From Prunus persica (lineage: Eukaryota > Streptophyta > Magnoliopsida > Rosales > Rosaceae), in assembly GCF_000346465.2 (NCBI RefSeq), contig NC_034009.1, forward strand, positions 44,190,649-44,254,648: a stretch of 64,000 nt of DNA. The letters are read 5' to 3'. The translations under genes were made by a program, and so were the position numbers. Positions 1 to 11,131 of this stretch are shown piece after piece; position 1 is the first letter of the stretch, and each line of letters opens with the position of its first letter. The notes under the pieces are model-generated. The model was not told the origin of the DNA and searched no databases. It worked only from the letters and a program-made list of their open reading frames with translations.

Positions 1-3000
1 ACAGATTATAATTAGACAGGTACAATGGACTAATTCAAAGGTTTTTGTTGAATGCAATGTGATGGGATCTCTTGATTAACAAGTTGCAGGCAACAAATCC
101 GCAACTTGGAGTTTGCAAAATGATGGGATCTTTTGCATATGGGGTGTCCAATTATGTCATGTGCTATGTGGTCAGTTTTCTAAACTCCAAACTAAACTGG
201 TTCAAGATATGTATTAGCTCAAGTTGCCTAGTAATTTAATTATATATACTTGCTTCGTGCCACTCACCTTTGCAATTCATCACCTACTTGTTTTGACTAG
301 AACTAGAAGCGGTAATATTTTCAGCTTAGCAAGATATTGTTTTTGGGTCTTCAAGTTCAAAATACATCTTGCTAAAGGAGATGGACTCTGCACATGTGAG
401 ACACTTTACTTTCCCTCACCCAATCGATGTGGGATTGTTAGAGTACGTAATCACTTAAATAGTGATGTGAGGCGTTGAAGCCTTTGGTATGGTACGCGTT
501 GCACCATTTTTTGCCGATGAATGACATGAGGGGCAAGGTGCAAGGTGTCGAGAGGCATAGTGATGCCGAGCGACATTGTGATAGTGCAGCCATGCGTGGA
601 GGTGTCAAGCGATGTGGAGATGTATGGTTATCAATCGGATGGTGAAAAAGTGATCTCCTTTTATAGGTGAGGGTGACCCGTTGGTCAATGGTCCATTTGA
701 TATTCTTCATATTGGAGGAGCCTCCTCGTTCCCATTCGTTGTGGATTTTCTTGTGAGGCTAATAAGAGCACAAACATGTAAGAGCTTTTGGATTTGAGTC
801 ATTAGCATATGGGCTGCTTGTGTTTTGTCCACAGGTGAACTCGTGATGCGTTATTATGAAAGGTAATAATAGGCCAGCTAGTACATAGTAGGCGGACCCT
901 ATGTTCTATTTTCCCAAGTTATTTAGGTTTGAACGATCTAAAAGCTCTCCAACGTGTGAGTCGAAGGGTTTTGGTTATCATCTTGTGTTAGGATACTTGT
1001 GCATTTTATTTGATTGGTGGGATACCTAATTCTAATTTGAAATCAGGGGTTGAACCAAGTGCATGATATGCTTTAAGCCTTTTCTATTTAAAAAATAAAT
1101 TATTTGGTATTTGAAAATCATGTTCATGTGACGTATATCTAAAATATATGTTGACGGATTCATGCTTTAAACATTTGCCACAAATGATGGATTAATTTGA
1201 GCTCTATGAGCAATGGAAACCCCTATAAAGGAAATTCAATCACTACAATGTAGATGAATCGTGGCCATTGATATAGAGGAGGACGATAATTTATGTCTTT
1301 TATAGCAAAGAACACTAATAAAAATCGTATGTAAACCCAATTATCCTTGTAGTGATGCAACAATATCACGTAAATTGCAACATGTGCATATCAATCACTG
1401 AAACTTTTGTGGCGGTTTATACCTTACCCACAACGAGTCAAAGTTTGATTCTTGCACATCATTTTTCCTGAATAAAAAAGATGTTGAATATACTAATTTT
1501 TGGTGTTGGAAGATTGATTGGTAAGAGGACAAGTCGTGGTTTACTACTACTTTCGTAGGCAACTTTTCATCATTATATATATACATGTTAATTAGTGTAT
1601 AATATAAAATGCTATTATGAGTCATTTTCAAGCAACAAGAAATCTTTACCCCCTAATTTGCGTTTAATATAATCATGCCATCTTTTCTGGTCTAAAAATA
1701 CCACTTTATTCCTCACCCGATCTTATGATGTGATGTGAGTTAGAATTAATCATGATAATAATGATGAAAAAACAACAAATTAAGGCTTCAAATTACAACA
1801 AATTAAAGTAAGAGTTGTATAAAAAATCAACACAACTACATTAGCTTTGTTATTTTATTGGAGATACGTGAAATCCATTAATTAGTAGGTCCTCTTGTTT
1901 GTGTATTATATTTCTTTTGATTGAAACGTCTTTGTTTGGATTTGCAAAGAAACTCAATTCAAAATGAAAAAGAACATGGGACTTGCTTAGAAAAATAAAA
2001 TTAAAAAAAATTAGTAAAAAGGAAAGAAAAAGAAACTGGATTTAGAAGTATCTCTCGAGACAAACAAAACCATTCCTTTCATGATTTGTTAGTTCTTACT
2101 TATTCATCATCATGAATATGCGGTCAAGAGCTTTGACTGAGTTGGGCTAGATTAGATTGTGCCACGTGGAGATAGGGCTAAACACATATAGGCGATGATG
2201 ATATGACGACGATGAGTAATCCCACATGGTATGCTAGTGCTACGTTGGCAAGTAAAGGGGGCCCACGCGGGAAGAAATTAGCTGAGCTTTGAAGACCACT
2301 AAAACATAACAACCTCGGTACTCACGATCATCAGCTGACATGCATGCATTAAGTTGTTGACTGCAGCATACGTAACAAGAACTAAAAGAGCCCACTGCCC
2401 ACTGACCTGACCACCACCCTTTAATAACAAATTATTTTGAAATTTGTGTACCAGATATTAGATTAAATCATACTCATTCAACGGTAATTAGTGTATGATA
2501 AATTTTCATTTATTTAATGGTAATTAACTTGATGGTAATGTTGGCTTAGGTAATGATGTCCTTTGACTCTAATCAATGGGTGATTAGAAGTGTTATTTTC
2601 ATGCATATAGAGCTTGGAGTAAATATGTCTTGTTCTTGTACACATGTAATTATCTCATTGGGGTGTATAATATGTATTCCCACATCTACAAATGGAGAAT
2701 CTTGAAAAAAAAGAGCATACTTTGTTAATGATTGTATATTGACATTATGTCTGAATTAGCAATATTAGATAAGTATGTCACATGATATATCATGACATTA
2801 TTCAATATTTTTTCATTTTTAGAGAGAAAGCTACACATAACACTGCATACTTTGTTTCATCGACCGACGTTATTTAATTTTACCCATTCAAAGAATCAAA
2901 TATTTTCATTGGAGCTTAAATTTGACAAAGTCTAAAACCACAGCCTATCATTTGAAACTTTCAAAAAGATCCCATTCCAAGCTGTTTACCCAATTAATAA

Positions 3001-5392
3001 GCAGTTTAGTCAATTAATTAATTAATAACAACAAGAAGAAATTGTCCAAGACTCAGAGATTGAGTGTTGTCTTAGAAAGTAAAAGCAAAAGCAGAAGCAG
3101 AACAAAAATAGTTAAGATATCACTAAAATCTAAATGACCTACGTACATTTGTGGCCAATCAATCAATCCAAAACTGCCAAACAAAACACACACACACTCA
3201 TCTCCCACACGGAAGTCATCCACGAGAAGAAACTTTCTAATCCAAATAACTAAACAAATGGTTAAAGCCACTTTTTACTTTGCCTAACTTGATTTGAAAA
3301 ATATTAAATTAAAGTTGATAATTAAGAATGATTAGGTTCAGATTAGGCTTTGATACTTTATTCTTCAAGGAGTTGACATTTTCAGAAACTCTTTCAGCCT
3401 TGGACCTGAAGAAAAACGTCAGCACTGGAAGGAAGAGGGCTAGGGTTTTGTAGCTAACGGCGTTGGACTATTCACAGACCTATACGGGTCCCACGTGAGG
3501 GTCGAAATTATTGACCATTCATGACACAGTCACTCTTTGCTGTCAAAATCACACTGTGCCACTCTGTGATGCTCTTTTTTTTTGGTTTTTGGGGAAGGTA
3601 CTCTGGTACTATTGCACTCGCAGCTCTCTATAAATATATATAAAATATTGTCATTTCATTGCCTTGGTTTGCTAAGTCCACATTGTTTACCCAAAAAGAG
3701 GAAAAGTACACAAGTAATTTACAGTTTACTGGGAGTGCTTGAGTTTTGAAAGCTTTTGCTCTATAAATTGGGTTCAATAATGCAGCTTTATGGGATTGTG
3801 GTATAAAAGGGAGGTGGAGAAAGACTTTCGTGAAATGCTATGGTATGTGAGATAATTTTTTAACGTATCATTATGTATTTGGTTAGGAATATAAGTAAGA
3901 TTTTCTAAGAGAAGTGGTGTGGGTGATTAACTTGTATTGTTGTTGCATCCTTAAATGTTAACGAGATCAACATCCCTAGACTTGTTAGAGTCAATCGTGC
4001 ATGAACAAGACATTGATGTGTTCTGAGAATCGAATTATGAATATTGACTTATAAGTTAATTATAAATATAATTTACAATTTGAACAAATGAGAGAAATTA
4101 GAAAAGGAAAGATAAAGATATTATATTGTGCGCATGTAAAGAAGGTTGAAATTAACTTAAACCTTTAGAGCAGTAGGTAAAGAAGAAAGAGAGAAAAAGA
4201 CATGTTATCGGCTACATACCTTTAAGGATAAGGGAAGATGACTGAGAGCACATTCCGTCACAAGGAAATATAAAGGTACCCAATAATCACATATAATTCT
4301 CATGATATCATATGTTAGATTGTCGTGGTACCTTATATAAAAGTCTAGATATTTCTTTGTTTTCAAATTAATTAAAATTTTATCTTATGATTCAATAACG
4401 ACAAACAATGTACAAAGAATAAATGAAATGACTCATAAAGCGACACACCATAAAAGAATGAAACTATATAAAGTTTGATTTGGATAAGTCTAAACCTAAA
4501 GTGTGAAGGTAACCTTTGGAACTTTGACACCTATTACAACTCTAGATCTTGTCAAATCCTGGGAAAATTTAACTAGATGGGTTGTTGTTTAAGTATATAA
4601 TCCAAATTCATTGCATGTAAGATTTCTTACCATATCATCCCCACCTATTCTCTTTCCATACACTCCATTTTTGACTTTTTAACCATCCCACTTGCTCTGA
4701 TTCCGTATGTTCTCCACATTTCCTTTTTCACCCTACCTGTAGGCTACAGTAGCAAGTGTCATTTCCACGAGGATCACGTGACCTAAGCTTGCTGCTGCCA
4801 CAATGGAAGCAGGCGCGTGAGACAGGTCTGTACATAAAGGAGCATGGAGCATATAAAGCCATGGATGAGGAGGATATAGAGGTGAGGTGGGTGGTCGTTA
4901 CCGAGGGTAAAATCCTAATTACCTTTTCCAATGAATATTAAATAAATATCGAATTTCATTAAACCTCTGATCACGTAAAGAAGCAGTAGATCTCTAGTCT
5001 TTTGGTTGCAGAGATCTTTTTGGTGCTATCAATGGAAAAGAAAGAGAAAAAACAAATAAAAAGGCAAACGAGTGGGAGGGGTCTGGTCCGAGTCTGATCT
5101 GTGTAGACTCTATACTTCCTCTTCCTCTGTATTCTTTCTCTCTTATTAAATCCTTCCCACCCCACTAGTTTGTCTCATTGCTTTTTTCTTTTCATTTGAT
5201 CCCATGCTCTAAATTCCATCCTCCCCTTTTGTCTTCTCCACTTTTCTCTTTTATCTTCTTCTTCCTTCTTCTTCCTCAACAAAGGTAGAGGCCATAGATT
5301 TTGATAATATCAGAAAGAGAAAACAGAGCCTACCCATCTACTGTGCTTCTTTCTTTTTCTTTTTTATGGTCTTTTTTGGGTTGAATTAAAAA
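1..5392. other. Intergenic region upstream of the WAV3-like gene
   Basis: I see no supportable gene here. The region is AT-rich and its open frames are short, without recognisable domains. A TATA-like run lies near 3627-3640 (CTATAAATATATATAAA), but no coding sequence follows it. CACGTG (G-box core) occurs at about 2163, 3493 and 4777. The last 250 bases before the ATG at 5393 are pyrimidine-rich (CTTCTTCTTCC type), as expected for a plant 5' leader. A possible old LTR/TRIM remnant at 400-800 is listed separately. Confidence 0.6.
400..800. repeat. Possible degenerate LTR/TRIM-like fragment
   Basis: The stretch is clearly richer in G and C than its flanks. It contains a 'CAATCGATGTGGGATTG' phrase near 421, several repeats of the 'GCGATGTGG / GCGACATTGTG' type, and a TATA-like 'CCTTTTATAGG' near 657. 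Phrases such as 'gatgtgggat' are common in LTRs and TRIMs of dicots. No target duplication, primer site or polypurine tract could be fixed, so this is pattern recognition only. It could also be unrelated unique sequence. Confidence 0.22.
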
Positions 5393-7727
5393 ATGGGTAC
5401 TGGTTGGAGACGAGCCTTCTGCACTACAATCCCTCGAGATCCAGCAGATCAAACCAGAGTATCAGAGAAGCAGCAGAGAAGCCCAAGCCCAAGTCCCAGA
5501 AGCTGTACGAGGCTTGGTTTCTTCTCCAGTGGCAGCAGCAACCCTTCTACTCCGAGATTGCAATCTCAGCCGGTGATCTCAACCCAGAGCTCCATTGATG
5601 ACCATGAAAGCCCCAGGCTGCTTGAATGCAAAACCAGTAGTAGCACTCCCAAGAGTACAAGAACTTCCTTTCTCTCCAGCTCAAACCCAACTTCTCCTCG
5701 ATCCCCTCTCAAGCTCTCCCTCTTCAGAAACAGCTTCAAATTTCGAGTATGCAACTCTCTTAATTCACCCATTTATTTTATTTGCTACCCAATGATTTTT
5801 ATTTATTTATTTATTTGTTTGGCTTATTGGGTTTTTGAATTTTCGTTTTCTGTGGGGAATTTTGCAGAGCAACTGTGGGATTTGCTTGAACAGCGTGAAG
5901 ACAGGGCAGGGCACAGCCATATACACAGCAGAGTGTGGTCACGCCTTCCATTTCCCTTGCATAGCTGCTCATGTGCGCAGCCATGACAGCCTCGTTTGCC
6001 CAGTCTGCAACTGCACATGGAAAGACGTCCCTCTCCTCGCCATCCACAAAAACCTCAACCAATCCCGAAACGACGTCGTGGAGCCCACCAAACCCAAGCC
6101 CAGGGAAGTGGAGAAGAAGATAATAGTGGAGGCCTCCTCACCCAGAGCCTCATCGAAGCCATTGTACGACGACGACGAGTCTCTTTTCTCTCCCACATCA
6201 CGGATCATCCCTATACCAGAAGCCGACGATGAAGACGAAGATGCCACAGACCCATTCCCCGAAAACGACGACGTCGAGGAGTTCCAGGGCTTTTTCGTCA
6301 ATCCGAACCCTTCATCTTCCGACGCGCAAATCAACGGCCGAGATATCAGAACCAATAATGTCCAGGTCAGGATTTTACCCGAGTCCGCTTTACTCTCGTC
6401 GGGTCGGGGCTTCGACACCTACGTCGTGGCGTTGCGGGTCAAGGCTCCTCCGCCCCCAGTTTTTAATACTTCGCGTCGTGTTTCGATCGATTTGGTGACG
6501 GTGCTCGACGTCAGCGGAAGCATGAGCGGCGCGAAGCTCCAGATGCTGAAACGGGCCATGCGTTTGGTCATTTCGTCGCTCGGCTCCAACGACCGGCTCT
6601 CGATTGTCGCATTCTCAGCTACCACGAAGCGGCTGCTGCCGTTAAAAAGAATGACGGCTCACGGTCAACGTTTGGCCAGGAGAATCGTTGACCGGCTTGT
6701 GTGCGGTCAGGGGACCAGTGTTGGCGATGCATTGAGGAAGGCGACTAAAGTGCTTGAAGATCGGAGAGACAGAAATCCGGTTGCTAGTATCATGCTCTTA
6801 TCGGACGGTCAGGATGAGAGGGTGAAAAATTCAGCCCATCAACGTCAGGGATCCGGCCACGTGTCGGCTACCCGATTCGCTCATATTGAGATCCCGGTTC
6901 ATGCTTTCGGGTTCGGTGAAACCGGCGGCTACAGCCAGGAGCCGGCTGAGGACGCGTTTGCCAAATGCGTTGGGGGAATTTTGAGTGTGGTGGTGCAAGA
7001 CTTGAGAATTCAGCTCGGCTTCGATTCCGGCTCGGCTCCCGCTGAGATTGCAGCCATCTATTCGTGCAATGGAGGGCCTGCGGTGCACGGTTCAGCTTCC
7101 GTGCGGCTCGGCGACTTGTACGCCGAGGAAGAGAGGGAGCTGCTCGTTGAGCTGCGTGTTCCCCGAGCTTTGGCTCGCGGGAGCCACCATGTTATGTCAG
7201 TCCGGTGCCTTTATAAAGACCCGGCTACTCAGGAAATTGTGTATGGGAGAGAGCAGGCGCTTTTAGTACCTCTCGCTGATGCCGTTCGATCAGCTTCCGG
7301 TCCAAAGATCGAACGATTAAGAGGTCTTTTTATAACCACACGTGCCGTAGCCGAGTCACGGAGATTGGTTGAGCATAACGACTACTCTAGCGCGCATCAT
7401 TTGCTTGCATCGGCTCGGGCTTTGCTCCTAAAGTCTAAGTCTGCATCGGCTGAGGAGCACGTACGCGGCTTGGAAGCTGAGCTGGCGGAGCTGCATTGGA
7501 GGAGACAGCATAAGATCATGGAGGAGCAGCAGCAGATGCTGATGATGATCCAACGGCGGAGGGGTGGCGGCAGCAGCGAGAGGGAGATAGCCGTGGACGA
7601 AAACGGGGAGCCGCTTACGCCGACATCAGCGTGGAGAGCGGCTGAAAAGCTGGCTAAAGTGGCTATGATGAAGAAGTCGTTGAATAGAGTCAGCGACTTG
7701 CACGGCTTTGAAAATGCTAGGTTTTAA
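5393..7727 (+). CDS. WAV3: WAV3-type RING-H2 / von Willebrand A domain E3 ubiquitin ligase
   Basis: There are two coding exons, 5393-5746 and 5868-7727, joined in phase 0 (118 + 619 codons) to give 737 residues. The donor is GTATGC and the acceptor TTTGCAG. The N-terminus (MGTGWRRAFCTTIPRD) and a Ser/Pro-rich region match the WAVY GROWTH 3 family. A C3H2C3 RING-H2 finger follows directly after the intron, with ligands C121, C124, C141, H143, H146, C149, C162 and C165. The vWA domain starts near residue 320 and carries the MIDAS motif D332-x-S-G-S336. The C-terminal part from about 490 matches the Vwaint-type region and ends in a basic tail. By family knowledge these are E3 ligases acting in root gravitropism and growth-direction responses. 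An Asp/Glu-rich linker lies between RING and vWA. AATAAA follows the stop at 7747. Which of the four Arabidopsis paralogues is the orthologue is not settled. Confidence 0.93.
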
Positions 7728-10199
7728 TATTTATTTCTAGAGGGAAAATAAAACAGCATTTTTTCCTCTTTATTTTTATTTTTTGTAATTTTAAAAATTG
7801 GATAATATGATCATTATATAATAGGGACAAGGTGGTAGTAGACGGGCGCGACCCTCATTCATTGGGTGTTTTTTGGTTTTGTTGCTTTTCTTTTTCAGTC
7901 ATTTTATTTTGAGACATTTTCATTTGCATGATGAACCGAAAGGGGCAGAATGATAGGTGGGTTGAAAATGATGAACAAATCATTAACTTTAAATAAAAAT
8001 CATAACTTTTCAATATTTCAAGGACAAATTACTTTTAGATCCTTCTAGCTTTCTAGGAGACATGAAGGTCTTGTACCCTAATTTTTCCTTTTTGTATATC
8101 ATCATCAGGCTCCCTTCTGTCCTCATCAACTCAAACCGAGAAATCGAACGACACCTCATTCGATAAAAACTTTCCGTTCGAAAAAAGTAGTCTAAAAGTT
8201 AGCCCTAGTCATTTTTGAAACGACTCTCTCCGTTCCTCTTTTTGCCTCATATTCTCTCACCATCTTCTGCCCACTCCCAAAAGAAAACCCAGTCCAATAC
8301 CAACTCCTCAAAACCACTATCTAGGTTGCATAAGTAGCTCAGCCGTGATCAAACATGGCAAATGACTAGCTAGCTTCACTGAAAAAATTTCACGCTCAAA
8401 ATCCTCCCCCAGAAGGATCTTTTTATTGAACGATATTTTCAAAATTATTATTGTTATTCCAAAAAGGCTTGCACTCTAACCCACTAAAGTTATTCTGATC
8501 ACTATGCCCCCTTTATCAAGCACAAGATACACAAGGTTGCAGCAAAAATCTGCAAGTCCCACACGGCCTGGTGGTATTTCCGCAACTGTAACCAAAGGGT
8601 TCTTCACTTCTCAGTGGTGATATATTTTTTTTTGGCTTCTGCAGCAAAGCTTCCAACTAGTTCAGGCCATACAAACTTATGTCCTGTAAGAAATCAACAC
8701 TTAAGTTTGTAAATATTCTGTCAACATTTCAGTTTTAATTTCGCTAAAGAAAATCTTATGTAACATGAAAGAAGGAGAAAAACTTTCAAAATGGGTCCGA
8801 TTAGAATAGGTTAATGGTTCGATCTTTTTCAATGTGAAAAAAAAACCCTTCTACTGTAAAATTTTCTCATAATTTATTTATTTATCTTTTAATTGAGGAA
8901 ATGCACAGCATACTAAGATAGGCTAGTAGGGTAAAACATACCTCGCTCAATGCAAAACATTTTCTTCTTCTTAAAATTTAGTATTTAATGTAATATGAAT
9001 ACAATTTACTGCTTAAAATATAGGAGTTCATTCTCACAACAAATGAGATTTTGTTCGTATCATAAATAAAAAATTCTCCAAATAAACTATAAAGATTGCA
9101 CATGCACTCCTAAGATAGACTTGACTTGGACTAAGTCATGTCCTAGATTTGGTGTGGTGTTGGACTAGGAGCTGGAGCACCATCCTATGTATGTATGGTG
9201 GAAAAATGACTATAATTCTAAACTATTAAAATCATTATTCCCCAAATATTACCCCCTCCCCCTCCCTAGCTATTGACAAAAAAAAAAATCACAAATTAAT
9301 TAATTGCACTAATTATAAACTAATATATAGATCCAAATCAAAGTAATTAACTTGAATCATATTCCATGAATCACTTGTTTATGCATAATCAACTTTAACA
9401 ATATCACAAAAACAGGGGCGATCCTGAGGGTATGTAAGTGGTGTCATTGCATAGGAGTCACGAATTTTTTTTTTACGTGTATATTATGTATTTTAACATT
9501 ATAAATATTATATATATGGTTGAGCATGCAGGAGAGTAACACAAGTGTGTATCTAGTTGAGCTAGAATCTCAAAACCGGCCCTCCACAAAAATCTAATCC
9601 CCAACTCTACCCAAAGAGTTCTGACAAAACAAAATACTAATAATATGCTCTACCGAATAGAAAACAAGAAAAATTTCCATTTGCCAATTCCCAAACCAAG
9701 CAAGCAACGAAACCAACACTATCAAAAAAGAAAAAAAAAAAAAAAAACCCAAAAAATCCAAAACAAACAAAAAACGAAAGAAAATGCCTGCCAGTTCATG
9801 GGGTGCTTGCATGCATGCATATGCTTTTAAAATTCAAGCCATAATTAAATTTTAGGTCCAACCTAACTTAAGTCTTCTGAGTCAATAACCCAAGGACGTT
9901 TGGTCATTGTCCACTAATAGCCGAAATAATATCTGACCATGACATTTTGACATCCCCATTGTTTTTTTTTTCATTTTAAGGCCACCCATAGAAATACAAG
10001 TTGAAAAAGGATTTGCAGTTTAAAGGAAGTACCGCACGTGAAACACTCCATGAACTGGAAAGCATTTCACCACCAATGATGATCTTTGATTTCTTTTGAT
10101 GGAAAACTGAGCAATATTGCTTGTGATTTTTCCCTTCACAAATAGCTAGTGTATTGCTTGTGTTACTTACTCTGTCAGAAACTTGAAAATCTGAGTGCA
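7728..10199. other. Intergenic region between WAV3-like gene and RLP stub
   Basis: No gene is visible. The first 100 bases are probably the 3' UTR of the WAV3-like gene. The rest is AT-rich, with homopolymer runs (for example poly-A at about 9727-9747) and one well-bounded MITE at 9413-9584 described separately. Confidence 0.6.
9413..9584. mobile_element. hAT-like MITE (172 bp) with 8-bp target site duplication
   Basis: The element starts CAGGGGCGATCCTGAG and ends with the imperfect inverted match CTCAAAACCGGCCCTC (11 of 16 bases pair). It is flanked on both sides by the same 8 bases, CACAAAAA (9405-9412 and 9585-9592). An 8-bp duplication and a CAGGG-type terminus are typical of the hAT superfamily. 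The inside is AT-rich and non-coding, so it would depend on a transposase from elsewhere. The low-complexity duplication could be chance, but its match with the inverted ends argues against that. Confidence 0.65.
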
Positions 10200-10466
10200 A
10201 TGGAATCCAAATATATTGTTTGGTTTTTTTTTTTTTCCATTGCAACCTTGTTTACCATTTGCTTATGCATTGGAAATCCAAGTGCGCGATGCAAAGAAAA
10301 TGAAAGACAAGCTCTTTTGGTGTTCAAGCACGATCTTGAAGATCCTTCAAATCGGCTTTTGTCCTGGGCTGGTGAAGGAGATTGTTGCAGTTGGTTTGGA
10401 GTTGTCTGCGACAATTCAACCGGTCAATTCAAAGTAATTTGTTTGAAGACGTTTGATTCTATCTGA
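10200..10466 (+). pseudogene. Truncated N-terminus of an LRR receptor-like protein
   Basis: From the ATG at 10200 the frame encodes a hydrophobic signal peptide (residues about 7-25, containing a Phe run made by a poly-T tract). An LRRNT_2 cap follows: C-K-E-N-E-R-Q-A-L-L-x-F-K, then L-E-D-P-S-N-R-L-x-S-W and the paired cysteines of D-C-C-S-W-x-G-V-x-C-D. This is the start of EIX/Cf-type receptor-like proteins or LRR receptor kinases. The homology stops after D-N-S-T-G-Q and the frame ends at 10466. No LRR repeats follow on this strand before HEMA. It is therefore a gene stub, probably a pseudogene. A short secreted peptide is formally possible but less likely. Confidence 0.75.
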
Positions 10467-11131
10467 GCTTGGGACTAGGATTTCTCTTCGGGTTTTGGAG
10501 TGTTCTTGGCACTTTACTATGTTGAACTTGAGCAGTTATTTCTTATTAATGTGAAGTCATGGATGCTCAGAAAGTTCAACCTACTTGAATTGTATATATA
10601 TCATCGCGTAAAACTTCTTTGTTGTTTTGTTACATATATTACTTTCACAAATGCGCTACAAGAAGTTATGAAAATCTTTGATGTGTTTATTAGCACGTTA
10701 CACAGCACGAAACCGCATCTACAAAAGAAAGCAAAAATCTCAACAAAAATGATCAATTACAATTTATTAATCTCAAATATGCAAATATCCTTTAATTACA
10801 AGAATTAACAGTATTACAGATACAGACGACACACCATAAACAATACGACAATCGTACCAACATGAATAATTTCACCTCATTATTTCGATACAAAGCCGAA
10901 CAGCCACTTAGGAACATGTGGTAGACATATTTCAGAACTCCCAGATAAGAATCAGGTTAAAGTGTTTTACACCAAAGAATGAATTGGAAGATCCCCAAGC
11001 CGGGACCAACACGGTTTATCAATGGAGTTGAAGATTACACCAGAGCGAACACTAAAATGACTGTGAGGATGTTTTCCCCTTATTCAAATTTGAGGAAGTA
11101 GATGTATCATGGAAGAAATTTGACATCGAGC
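10467..11131. other. Spacer and HEMA 3' UTR
   Basis: No coding homology is seen. The part next to 11131 is presumably the 3' UTR of the minus-strand HEMA gene. The remainder is AT-rich sequence with no LRR-coding frame that would extend the preceding receptor stub. Confidence 0.5.

Noticed and set aside
5969..6418. 149-codon minus-strand open frame
   Set aside because: It lies entirely antisense to the RING and acidic linker coding exon of the WAV3-like gene, a shadow of biased codons.
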